Both the position numbers and the translations under genes were made by a program. Shown piece by piece: positions 26,090-37,715 of a stretch of DNA of 64,000 nucleotides (positions are counted from its first letter, which is position 1; each line of letters starts with the position of its first letter). A model generated the notes under the pieces. That model did not search any database, was not told where the DNA came from, and was given only the letters and a program-made list of their open reading frames with translations. Source of the stretch: Antennarius striatus (lineage: Eukaryota > Chordata > Actinopteri > Lophiiformes > Antennariidae); assembly GCF_040054535.1 (NCBI RefSeq), contig NC_090796.1, forward strand, positions 16,163,001-16,227,000, in the 5' to 3' direction.

Positions 26090-26340
26090 GACGCCCATAA
26101 AGAATCCTAACGTATGGGCCGGAGCTGCATGGGATCGCCGCGCCGCACCGGCGGCATATGGATTATTTTATACAGAACAAGAGGGATTATCTGCACAAAA
26201 GCATGAGAAAATTTCCCCCCGACATCCTCCACAGTTTGATTTCACACAGATAAGAGTCAGAGAGGAAGACGGTGCAGACGTTTTGAGCTCAAGGATCCAG
26301 AATTTTCGAAAAAGCCTGGAAGGCTCCTGTCTGGACAACC
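26090..26340. promoter_or_regulatory. Candidate conserved non-coding element C
   Basis: Unique mixed-composition block (GGCGGCATATGGATTATTTT, then GGGATTATCTGCAC) without repeats, between a G-run at 25989 and a C-run at 26367. It can be read in one open frame but shows no family resemblance or splice logic, so it is treated as non-coding. Low certainty. Confidence 0.25.
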
Positions 26341-26604
26341 GATCCCTAAACAGTGTAACCGATCTCCCCCCCCCCCCTCACTTTGTCGCTGAAATATATT
26401 TTGACACAGTCTTTGTTCTCACATTAGGGAACTGTAGGCAGATCATCCGTTACCTGTGACCTCTGTCATAACAAAGCGTAGCGTTGGTTTTTTTCGCACA
26501 CCGCTGAGAAGCCAGACAGACAAATAAAAAATAATCCACTACATAAAGAGAATAAACCTTATTCCAACTCTTTTTATTAGAGTAATATTCTCTAATTATG
26601 TAAG

Positions 26605-27290
26605 GCACATGTGTCAAACTGAAGGCCCCGGGGGGCCAAATGTGGCCCTCCACGTCAGTGTCTAAAAATAAATAGGTCAAAAGTGTGCTTTAACAAAAAC
26701 TACATTTCCCACAATGCAGTAATTCAGCTCATTTTTAACTTTGACAAAAAAGTTTTGAACAGAGTTAACGTCCTAACTTGTGTCTGATGTTATTTTTCTT
26801 TATTGATTGATAGTTTGATCCTTGATTGATGGATTTCTGTGGATTTAATAACCTGACGAATTAAAAGGATTTATGTTAGAACAGAGAAACAAACAAACAA
26901 ACATGTTTTTTCTGTAGAATAAGTTATAAATTCAATTATTTATCATTAAGGAGTAGCTACATTGAGTTACATTAAAATGAGTTACATTTAGTTACATTTA
27001 TTAGTTACATTAAGGAGTAGTTACATTGAGTTACATTAAAATGAGTTACATTTACTTACATTTATTAGTTACATTAAGGAGTAGTTACATTGAGTTACAT
27101 TAAAATGAGTTACATTTACTTACATTTATTAGTTACATTAAGGAGTAGTTACATTGAGTTACATTAAAATGAGTTACATTTACTTACATTTATTAGTTAC
27201 ATTAAGGAGTAGTTACATTGAGTTACATTAAAATGAGTTACATTTACTTACATTTATTAGTTACATCTGGCCCTTTGAGGACATGAAATT
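26605..27290 (+). mobile_element. hAT-like non-autonomous element, copy 3, expanded
   Basis: Starts CACATGTGTCAAACTGAAGG, carries the GGGGCCAAATGTGGCCC core, 'catttcccacaatgcag', 'aacgtcctaacttgtg' and 'gatccttgattgatgga', and ends ...TTACATCTGGCCCTTTGAGG. The end word matches the right-hand portion of the copy at 62.8 kb, but the last 50 bp to the terminal repeat is missing, so the right end is truncated or diverged. It contains a 5x64-bp internal array. No target duplication was found. Confidence 0.8.
26948..27267 (+). repeat. Five tandem 64-bp units inside the hAT-like element
   Basis: The word AAGGAGTAG starts at 26948, 27012, 27076, 27140 and 27204, exactly 64 bp apart. Units are nearly identical (one CTACATT for TTACATT in unit 1, one TTAG for CTTAC). 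Each unit is built from TTACATT heptamers. Other copies of the element in this window have a single unit. Confidence 0.95.
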
Positions 27291-29803
27291 CCAAACCGTG
27301 ACTTGATGAGAACAACATCCTGGGTTGACGCAGCATCCATTTCTGTGTGAACAAATATCTACCGGCTAATATGTGATCAATCCGGCTCGGTTCAGGACCC
27401 ACTTTGACCGTTGGTGATGCTTCACCAACAGGGGGGGGGGGGGGGGGCAATAGCCTGTTGTGTGCTGGCTGACGCCTCGCAGTGATACCACCCGGCTAGC
27501 AACACCTGCACGCTGTCATTACCTGCTCCTCACAGACAGGAAGTGGTGACAGATGAAAGAGGAAGTGGCTACCCAGAGGGAGTCTGCCCCCCCCCCCCCC
27601 GCCGCAGCCTGGGACCTTCTGGTGGCGAGACGGAAGTGAGGAGATCATTCGGTACTCTGGGGGGTGGGGGGGGTGGGAGGGGAACCTGAAAATAGCTACC
27701 TCTGCGCCGCTTGTCAGTGGCTGTGAGGAGATCTTAAGGAAGCCATCTCTCAGAGATGCGTCCCATCAGAAGAACCCCCCCCCCCCCCCGCTGTCAGACG
27801 ACGCGGCCCACCTGGAGCTCCTTTCATGCACGTCATCCTGAAGCTTCAGCGTGTTTCTGCAGAAGCAGAAACTGATCTGGTGTGTGTTTCTCACCCTCCA
27901 TTTGGCTGCAGTCCTGTGTGATGCTGGTGCATCTGCCCCGGGGAATTCACCAACTGCCCCCCCCTCCCTCCCTCAGCACAAAGCAACACCCCCCACCACC
28001 ACCACCTTCTCCGGCCCCTAATGAGACCCCCTACCTCCTGCTTCTATTATAAGGGGATGCATACCAATAGAGAGACAGGAGCGAGGAGACACCTCTGGAA
28101 CCCCCCACCCCCCACCCCCACCCCCCCATCAGAGAGGACTCCCATCAACATTCGGCCCAGATTTGAGTTTTCATCCACGTAAGCTGCAGATGAGCCACGG
28201 CTGAAGGCTCTAAATGATAGGCTTTCAAAAGGGACATGCGTGCCCCCCCCCGCCCCCCTCCTCCAAATGCCTCCATTGTGTTTGCCACTAATCCCAGCAT
28301 GCACTTCAAGGCACTGGTTGGACTTCTGAGGCGGCTGCTATCATCTCAGAGAGGAGGGGCAGGGAGGCAGCGCTTTAATCATGGAGATGTTCTGCGGTGA
28401 TAAGACCATCGCCCCCCCCCCCCCCATCAGCTCGTCATTAGAACACAATCAGCTATTGATACGTCTCCGTCTATCGCCTGCATTAATTAACGTCTTGACA
28501 TTTCTGCGGAAAATGAAAACACAATTTTAACACTTTGTGCAACAACAAAAACCCTCCTGTAGCGCAGGACAGGAACGACTTATGCTAATTAGCCGAGCGA
28601 GCGTTCTAAGAAACACCGGCGAGTGTGTTGACTCTGGATTTGGAGTCTATCAACCCCAAACAGCTTGTGTTTCCACCATAAACACATGACATGCACCCCG
28701 TCAGGGGAAAAACAAGCTTCCAGGCTGCTGCAGGAACTCTTGCTAGCGGCGGATCAGTCTGCCGACGATGCGATTTTGCGTGTGTGTGTGTGTGTGTGTG
28801 TTCTCTTTGGCGTCCCACCTCCGTGACATCATCCAGGAAACAAACACACACACACACGGCATTTTCGAGGAACGAAAAACGCAAATCTTTTGAAGAGAAG
28901 AGTTTTAGATCTGCAAGCAGGATGAGCCCCAGTCTGATTTGTTTTCTCCATTAAACACGACCCCGAAGACCTGATTTCTGTATCTTAGGCTTATCTTAGC
29001 TTAGTTTAGTTTAACCTTATTTGTTAAAAAAAAAACCCAACATGGAGAGCTGTAGTTTTTATTTTTATTCCAAGTCCATCTCGACCCTCTTCTGCTAATT
29101 TGAAGAGTCTGGTTCTCCGGACCTCTGGTGGTCTCAGCGTCAAACGGACACCCAACCCTTTCCCCGACATCGGGAAAACCGTGAACGGCCTCTGTTGGAA
29201 CACGTTCCGACTTTGCATTCAGGCTCTTAAATGAGCGGCACACTTTTTTATTTACCTCAGACTCACTCCTTTCATTACTCTCTGCTTTTAGGCTGCCTGA
29301 CGGGATTCAGAGGGAGGTGTCGTAGCTATTATCATTATGCTAATGGTGCTTGTCACCACCATTTAAATCACTATAGAGAGGAGGCTTAAAAGTAGCTATC
29401 AAGCTAGTCTGCCGGTCTTGAGGACCACCCCGGTCTGTCTGCAGCCCGATAGGTCACTACATGTCCACAGGCCCACGGGGGATACGAACCAGGAGGCCAG
29501 AGCGCCCTGGGGCGGGTCCTGGAGAGCGAGACCGCTGACCTCATTTGCATCTATTTGAATATGATTAGTCATTAATGACCTTCACCGCGGAGCAGAAAGA
29601 GGTCGTCCCTCGGGTCTCCTGTGGCGTCTGGGCGTTCGGCTGGATCCCGAGTCGAATGCAAACGACTGTCGAACCAGTCCGACAGCGATGCAGCGACAAG
29701 CGATTCATTTCTATTCCAGTAGAACATGCCAGACACACTGACCTCTGACCTCTGCGTACATGTCAACACATGTCATGTGGGTTTGCCACCACCATCCGAC
29801 CAT

Positions 29804-30185
29804 GGATGGATGGATGGATGGATGGATTCAAATTACTTCCGACTCACAATCTAGGAATACGCGCGTGTTTCTGCCGAATCGTCAGCCGCCGCCACCAACA
29901 GTGTCAAAATAGCCCCACATGATAAAAGCCATCTGACGATGGATGGATGTATGGATGGATGGATGGATGGATGGATGGATGGATGGATGGATGGATAGAT
30001 AGATTCAAATTACTTCTGACTCAAAATCAAAGAATATTCAAGTATTTCTGCAGAATCATCAGCCACCGCCACCACCAACAGTGTCAGATTCTTCCCACAT
30101 GATAAAAGCCATCCAACCAAGGATGGATGGATGGATGGATGGATGGATGGATGGATGGATGGATTCAAATTACTTCCGACTCACA
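29804..30185 (+). repeat. Compound repeat: (GGAT)n plus a tandemly duplicated flank
   Basis: GATTCAAATTACTT occurs at 29825, 30002 and 30162 (spacings 177 and 160 bp). Each copy is preceded by a GGAT tract (29804-29828, 29937-30003, 30119-30163). Between them lie diverged copies of a unique sequence with GCCACCAACAGTGTCA and CACATGATAAAAGCCATC. This is a minisatellite of about 2.3 units in which a microsatellite forms part of the unit. Confidence 0.9.
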
Positions 30186-30399
30186 ATCTAAGAATATTCA
30201 CAAAGCGGAGCTTTACAATCTTCCAGAAACCTGCATTAATTGAAAAAAAAAAAAAAAAAAAAATCAGAATGGATGATGAACAGCGTTGAGCGTCTGCAGA
30301 GAAGACGACGCCCGTTGAAGCGTGCGTCGCTATGACAGCTGCTACGTTTAGATCAGACCGTCTAGCCAATAAAAATAATGAGGATGAATCACAGAGTTG

Positions 30400-30725
30400 T
30401 GCTGTTTTTTAATGGTGTGTAATGGTACGAGCGCTGACAGCATAATAGCCCCGGCCCTCCTGACTTTTCTCATTACGCGGCAGCGGAGGCCTTGTCCAAT
30501 CACTATATTTAACCATAGCGGGGGCTATCATCCCCAGCCCATAATACTGGGCAGGCCTTTAATGAAGAGCACCATCATGGGGTTTAATAAAAAAGAGCCA
30601 CCTGTTGAAGTGCCTGGGCCGACCTCGTCGTTTAAAGATGAATCACGTCACTCATGGAGATCGTGCACGCCGGAATGGGACGCGGCTTTTACCGCAGATG
30701 GGTTTAAGGCGAGTCCCGCGGTTTT
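30400..30725. promoter_or_regulatory. Candidate conserved non-coding element D
   Basis: About 325 bp of complex sequence, rich in TAAT/ATTA words and lacking repeats (GGCAGGCCTTTAATGAAGAG, TTATCCCAG-like words, and TTTAAAGATGAATCACGTCA with a TGA-type core). It stands out from the repeat-rich neighbours. Distance to the foxi2 stop is 7.2 kb. Regulatory status is inferred from texture only. Confidence 0.35.
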
Positions 30726-31369
30726 ATTTTGAAAACCACATCCATAGTTGGTCATAATCCAGTAAAAATCTTTGCAGATATGAAATGAAAGTTGTAACCA
30801 GGGGCGGATTCAGGTGTTCTTCGTTCCATTTCTAGCAGCGTTTCGTAAATACTCGGGACACCGACGTCAGAAACAGGTGATGTTAGCAGGACAGCGATGT
30901 CATCCCAGCTTGTGAACGGGACCAGTCGAGCGTACAGTAACGTGGGCCGAAGCCAAACTCAGAGGGAAGCTGTCAGCAGACAATACACTCTTCACCAAAC
31001 CCGGTGCCAAAGTCCGGATCACGTAACCCAACATTTCCCAACATTTCCCAACATTTCCCAACATTTTGCGCCGCTTAAAGGCCGTTCACTAAGCCGACAC
31101 GCAGGACGACACCGTCAGGAGTGGAAACGTTGATGGGGAGGATAAGTTGGCACCGGCTGGACCGGACTTGACAAACATCAAATATCTGTGGAAATGTCCC
31201 GCTGTCTCTCCAGTTGTTCTTGCCTCACTCTTTTTAGGGGGGGGGGGGCACCTGCGGGTCAGGTTGGACTATTATTTACAGTCAACAGCTCCAGGGATCC
31301 ACATGTGGGACGGATCAGAAGTTTTAAATAGCAACCGCCTTCCTGGAGGATCGTCATTTTGCTGTATGG

Positions 31370-31853
31370 CAGGGGTGTCAGACTTAATCAAAGGGCCAGA
31401 TGTAACTAATAAACGTAAGTAAATGTAACTCAATGTAACATAAATAAATGTAAGTACTCCTTACTGTTAAATAACTCTGGATTTATTCCTTATTCAAGTT
31501 ATAAACATTACAGTTAGACGGAAAAAAAGTTTGTTTCTCTGTTCTAACATAAATCCTTTTAATTTAACAGGTTATTAAACCCACAGAACTCCGTCAATCA
31601 AGGATCAAACTATCAATCAATAAAGAAAAATAACATCAGACACAAGTTAGGACGTTAACTTTGTTCATAATGTTTTTGTCAGAGTTAAAATAGGCTGAAT
31701 TAATGCATTGTGGGAAATGTAGTTTCTGGTCAAAGCAGACCTATTTGTGACCTATTTATTTTTAGACACTCTGACCTTTGATGCTCTCGCGGGCCACAAA
31801 AAATGATGTGGAGGGCCACATTTGGCCCTCTGGCCTTGAGTTTGACACATGCG
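31370..31853 (-). mobile_element. hAT-like non-autonomous element, copy 4, with target duplication
   Basis: 484 bp bounded by CAGGGGTGTCAGACTT and TTTGACACATGCG. The flanks are CTGTATGG (31362-31369) and CTGTACGG (31854-31861), an 8-bp target duplication with one mismatch, as expected for the hAT superfamily. Its orientation is opposite to copy 3. There is no transposase frame, so it must have been mobilised in trans. Confidence 0.88.
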
Positions 31854-32757
31854 CTGTACGGTGAATATAATATGCCGATGACATTCGACTGATTATAAGA
31901 GACCAATAGAACGGAAATAAAGGAATTTCAGGTGAAATTTGTGGAGCTAACGTCTAAGTGGGCTCGTAGCGTCGTCCTAAACGACTTTTAAAAACTCCTT
32001 GAGCTTGTTGGACAGAACTTAAGTCGGTTCTTTCGCTCTTTCTCGTGTAGTTTCTTCGGATCCTGCAGAACCAACTGCAAACCTTTTGGTTTCGCTGGTG
32101 TTTTCTCGTCGTGTTCATTCGTATCGACCCTTCCAGGCGCTGCCAGCCTCCTGAACACTTGTTTTGACGTCTGATGTGGAATATAGAACCCTCCTCTCAA
32201 CGGCTCGCTCCTCAGCAGCATTCCTCTGTTAAGTGTTTGTGTCACACCGAGAGGATTAGAAGGCGTTCCGAACAGCACAAGGAGGATTTCAGCTCCTCAT
32301 GTCCACCAGCAATAAATAGCAAATTTATTTATGGGGTAAAATTCAAAGGAACGCTGAAGCGGGGCTCCCAGGATGTGGGTTTGGGCTCGGCTCCAGGAGC
32401 TGGCGGGGGGTTCGCAGTCGGGGACAGTGTGTGTTACCCACATGATATTTTACCCATTTGACAGAATGTACATTTATGTTCCCATAATTCATAGTTTCTG
32501 TCAGGGTCATTTTAAACCTCCTCACCTGTATCTCACGTTTAAATCTTCACATGTCGGCGTCTAAATGGGGGGGGAAAGAGAGGCATGCTGGGATAAATCA
32601 CGGCCGATGCTCCGACACCGGACGGTTCCCATACATCTCCGGTTTTATTGTGTCTCGGGATCTTCTGTCTTCTGGTGACGTAGGTTTTCAGTTTCGGGCT
32701 GGAGGGACGGATGAAGACGAATTCTAAATTTGTCGATAATCATCGATATCCATCGTA

Positions 32758-32954
32758 CAGTGGTGCCTCTACGTACGAATGTCTCTACTCACGTATTTTG
32801 ATGCATTTGTATGCTTTATAAAACATTTACGTCTGAATTTTTTTTGGGGGGGGGGGGCTTGGAACGGATTAGGGCATTTGCATGGAAAACGAAATTTTCT
32901 ATTGAACGAAATTTCTTCCAGAACCAGTTCGTTTCGTAAGTAGAGGTGCGACTG
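32758..32954. mobile_element. Tc1/mariner-type MITE
   Basis: 197 bp with terminal inverted repeats CAGTGGTGCCTCTACGTACG and, on the other strand, CAGTCGCACCTCTACTTACG (about 18 of 22 positions match counting two further bases). It is flanked by TA at 32756-32757 and 32955-32956. An internal G-run is present and there is no coding capacity. Confidence 0.88.
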
Positions 32955-35393
32955 TAGTTTGATTTCTTTTTGTCGCTACGGAGACGGCATCGGATGTTAT
33001 TTCCCACACCCGTCCGCGACCTGTGGAAGCGTCTCTGCAGGATCCAGATGAATAGATTAGCCCTTTAGTAGGTTCCTGAGTGAGACGACTCAAAGTGTCA
33101 GTCAGCTTCTCCGGTTTCAGCCCCTGAATGACGGCGGGTGGGGTGGGGGTGGGGTGGGGTGGGGTGGGGGTGGACATCACTTAGGGATCCCCAGGGGGAG
33201 ACATTCCTTCAAGACTTAGTGTTTTTCTTTACCGTTTTGCTCACAAATGAGCAGCGAGTTGGCTCCATTAGGAGAATCTGGGGCAGGATATACAAGAAGA
33301 CGCCCCCCCCCCCCAGCCCGAAGGGCAGGGTTGAGTCGGACAAACCTCTGAAGGTGTAATCCATAGTGTTAAAAGCAGAAGCCCGCGACCTTTGCTTTGA
33401 CCTCTGCCACGCCCGTCGCATCCTGATAAACTCCTATCAAGCAGCCGGGTGACAAATCACCGTGGCGACGGATGAGTGGCACGTCTCAAATGTTTACATG
33501 CGGCCCCCATCTTCCAACTTGGGATCTGAGGGGCCGGTTGGCAGTGCGGCGTCCCCCCCCACCACCACCACCACCCCCCTCACCCCCCATGCCTCCCCAG
33601 AGGTTGTGTTACTGCGTCCATACATCACCCTGACGTGGGTGCACTCACTTGAGACGGCCCCGGCTAGACCCCGTCCCGGGACGATGACATACTTGCCATT
33701 CCGCTCAGTGAGGTGTGAGATCATGTGATCACTCATCGCCGCCGTAGCTCCACCCCCACCAGTCCGGCGTGGGACTTGAATCGCAGGTATATTCGCCCGA
33801 CAGGTGTCGTTATGTCCACCGATTCTTTACGGGTGAGCTGTCCGACATCGATACTCCTCCTGATTCAGACCGGGAGTGCCCCCCCCCACACCTTTCTGCC
33901 CCTCCTGCCCCTCCTGGGGGTAATGGAGGGAGGAAGAATGCGAATGGAGGAAGTGAGTTTCCTCCAGGCGGAGAAGCTGAGAGATGGACAGATGACAATG
34001 GAGGGAGGCCGGGGCCTGAGAGTTGCCCCCGGGGGGGGAGGGGGGTAGATACACCCTTCTACGTGTCGGCTCCGGACGCGACGCTAAGTGCACCGCGCTG
34101 AGGCCTTCACAGCAAGGTGATCCCTTCACCGACACCCCCCACCACCCCCACCACCATCCATCTCCCCGTCTGCCCTTCCCCTCCACCTTCCTCCCCCTCT
34201 TCCTCCTCCTCTTCCTCCTCCTCGCTGACACCCGACCAGGACGCCCCAGATGACGTCTGAAAAATCAGAATTACCTGATTTCTCCCTTTAAATTGCAATA
34301 ATTTCAAATAACTTTAATAAATTTCTTGTCATAAAAACTACATCAAAGATTCAATTTCTCCACATTTTTGATCAAATGGCTCCACTTTGTGTCGTTTGAT
34401 TAGACAGATATTTTAAATCTCAGGCGGCAAAATTGGATGAATATAAATATCTGTGACTGGATCTGTATTATTTCACACTATTTTAACTGCTTTTATCTGA
34501 TTTTATTTACGCTTTTAGCTTATTTTAAATCATTTTACTGGATTTTTACTTGATATTTTATTTAACTGGTGTTTTTATCTAGTTACTGTAGCAGCACTTT
34601 GGGAACCTTGTGTTTATTTAAATTGTGCTGTATAAATAAAGTGGATTGGATCTCTTTTTGTGAATGAGGTGAAATATTTTTAATGCAGATTAAATACTTT
34701 TCATCTTCTGTGGATCGAGATTAGAGTTTAAACAGAAAGAGAACGTGGATTCAGGACGTAATTACGTTCCCAAATTAAAATTAGTCTGGTTAAACCCAGA
34801 TCAGTCTGGGTCAGAGGTCATCCATTTCTCTCTGACGGACATCCCAACAGCCCTGAAGCCCCGGTGATGCCCCCGGTGATGCCCCCCCCCCCCCCCCCCC
34901 CAGCGGGCAGACACCGTGTCTCCATCGGTGAATGACACTGAACGTCTCCTCCTTTTCAGGAGCTGGATTGTCTTTTTTACGCACAGTTTAAAAAGCTGCT
35001 ATCAAATTCTTCTCCGTATAAAGACCCTCTGTTTCATGATGGGGGGGGGGGGTGATTACCGCTCTCAAGGCTTTGCGTCGCGGGTTGCGCTGCGGAATGG
35101 CGCAGAGGTGCGTCAGTGTTGGATTACGACAACATTCCTGGAGGTAAAGCGCACGGATTGAGACGCAGCGCTTAATTTGCAGTGTCTAATGTCGAGTTCC
35201 CCATCCTTCCCCCCCCCCTCTTTTTTTTTTTATTCCTGGAGGTGTTGATGTGGAGACAGATGAAGTTATAACCCCCCCCCCCTTCTTTCCAGCTCTCCTT
35301 GCGGTCAGCGCCGTATTCCAGGCAGGTGTGACAATGATTGACGGCTTCATGACAGAGCTTTGCAAATCCTTTAATCCGTTCACGAAGCACCAC

Positions 35394-35395
<2 letters not shown>

Positions 35396-35447
<52 letters not shown>

Positions 35448-35518
35448 CGTGTGTGTGTGTGTGTGTGTGTGTGTCTGTGTGTGTGTGTGTGTCTGTGTGT
35501 GCGTGTGTGTGCGCGCAC
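35396..35518 (+). repeat. Compound (GT)n/(GC,GTCT) microsatellite
   Basis: About 120 bp of GT units with scattered GC and TC substitutions that break it into sub-tracts, ending GCGCGCACAC. It is alternating purine-pyrimidine throughout except at the TC steps. Confidence 0.95.
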
Positions 35519-36219
35519 ACCTCCGCTCCATCTGCTGCCAAAAACGCTCAGATCCACGATGACGCACGCTCCGCGAGATTTTCACGGGACGATCACGTGA
35601 TTTAAAGGTGGAGGGAAACGCTTTAACTTCCACAACAACTCCACGTCATCCAGCTTTTCACGCGTGACGCGTCCGGACAGAAAACGCGCCCCGTGGAATG
35701 CTGGGATTTACGCGCGTTAGCAGCGGGTCTCCGTGGCCCCTGTGGATCGGAACCTCCTGCGGGTCCGGGGCCTGTGGCTCTGCCCTGTTGGAATCAAGGC
35801 AGCTGCCCCTGTGTCGTCATCGGGGGACAGGGGTGCGTCCGACTGTTCACCACTGCCCCCTGGTGCAGAACTCCAGCAGCCCTCCTGGATGGAACCTGGT
35901 CCCAGAACCGGGTCAGAAACTGCCCCACAGACGCAAATAAGGGTCAGTCTTTATCAGGTAGCCTTAACTTGAACACTCTGCCCCCCCCCCATCCTTCCTT
36001 CCTTCCTTCCCATCAGCCGTTCGTCTGTCTGTCCGGGTCAAATGGCGCCAATTTACAGGAAGCGTTTGTTGAGCGGCAGGTTAACTGCGTGTCCCTCGGT
36101 GTGTCGGGGGTGGGGTGGGGTGGGGTGGGGGCTGATATCCATCACACCTGCCAATCAGAGACACATTCATCACCGGCGATGTCAACCGGCGTGGGACGGA
36201 GAAAGTGCTCAGCCCTCCC

Positions 36220-36254
36220 CTCCATCCATCCATCCATCCATCCATCCATCCATC
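36220..36254 (+). repeat. (TCCA)n microsatellite
   Basis: About eight tetranucleotide units. Confidence 0.9.
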
Positions 36255-37437
36255 ACCCCGGCTGTAAACTGTCATCCTCTATCAGATGGAGACTTTTTCT
36301 TTCCTTTTGATTTCTTTTTTCACCGTGCAGACGGATTGGTCAGATGGATTAGTGAAGTTTGTCTCTGGACCCCCCCTCCCCCACACCCCTACACCCACCC
36401 CCCCCTCTCTGTCTCTTCTGTCTGTCCCAGGTAAAGTGGAGAATTGGCTTCAGGTAATTTGGAGAAGATCTTATCTTGTGTTAACAGTGGAATGACACCA
36501 TAATGGAGCAGCAGGGGTGCAATTACCTTTTAACCCCCCCCCCCCCTCACACCCTCCTCCTCCTCCTCCTCCCCCCTCTTACCTCAGCCTTCACTGACAA
36601 ATTAAGATGAATGGCGGAGATAAACCCGCCCGCCTCCTGGTGTCACCTGGTCGGTACGGCGGGGCGAGGCGTGGCCCCTCACCTGGTGCCACCGCGTCCT
36701 CGCTTTCACTTTCAGATCAAAAGTGGGATTTCTGTACCGAAATATAAAGGAACAACCTGGGGGGGGGGGCACATGCCCTTATAAGGCGTTTCAGATAGCA
36801 TCAGCTGACGTAAATATTCATAACCTCATGGGAACATACATAAGGAATGGGACACTCCCACCTTAGTGGCCCTTTGGGAGGTCAAAGGTCACTCAGGAGT
36901 AATAAGGACATCATATTAAAGCTCCATTATGAAGTGTTTCAGTCCCCCCCCCCCAATAAACACCTCTCATCACTTAGGTAGAAGGTGAAATCAACCACCC
37001 CCTCCCTCCCCAGCCCGCCATGCCCCACCAGAGTGGACCCTACGTGGCCACTGTGTCCCCCCCCCCCCGCCCTGCAGCTGGAGGTGTCTCTTTCACAGTC
37101 TCTGTAATGCGGGAGCTGGGGGGGGGGGGGGGGGGTAAAGTTTCACAGGTACACAAGTTCCCGCTTTAATCCGGTCACACAGAGGCAGTGGTCAGGTCTC
37201 AGGGCGTCCCGCTGATCCAGGGGGGATCCGGGACCGTATGCTGAGAGGTGGGGGGGTGGGGGGGTCGCACCCCCCGTCAGATTTTAATCCAATGAGTGTT
37301 TGCACGGGAGAAGACGGGTGATTGATACCAGGAAACATCTCCGATGCTGCAGAATCACCATTCCAGTAAAGATCATACGCTGACCAACCAGGAGGTCTAT
37401 CACAGGTCACATGATCTCCAGGGCTTCCAGTGGCTAG

Positions 37438-37715
37438 AGCACATGTGTCAAACCCAAGGCCCCGGGGGCCAAATGTGGCCCTCCACACCATTTTATGTGG
37501 CCCGCGAGAGCATAAAAAGGACAGAGTGTCTAAAAACAAATAGCTCGACCAAAACTACATTTCCTGTGTAACTATAATGTTTGTAACTTGAATAAGTAAT
37601 TAATTCAAGTTACAAACATTACAGTTATGAGTTATTTAACCTTAAGGAGCAGTTACATTTATATTACATTACATTGAGTTACATTTGGTTACATTTATTA
37701 GTTACATCTGGCCCT
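37438..37715 (+). mobile_element. hAT-like element, copy 5, rearranged with fold-back
   Basis: Starts CACATGTGTCAAACCCAAGG, retains the CCCCGGGGGCCAAATGTGGCC core and the 'aactacatttcc' word, then jumps to a 25-bp inverted repeat (arms 37569-37593 and 37603-37627, 24 of 25 complementary, 9-nt loop). It ends TTACATCTGGCCCTG. The middle section seen in copies 3, 4 and 6 is deleted. No target duplication was recognised. Confidence 0.8.

Noticed and set aside
33462..34253. Overlapping open frames rich in Pro/Gly/Ser on both strands
   Set aside because: They arise from C/G-rich low-complexity sequence with poly-C runs. Several frames are open at once, and there is no splice context or recognisable domain.
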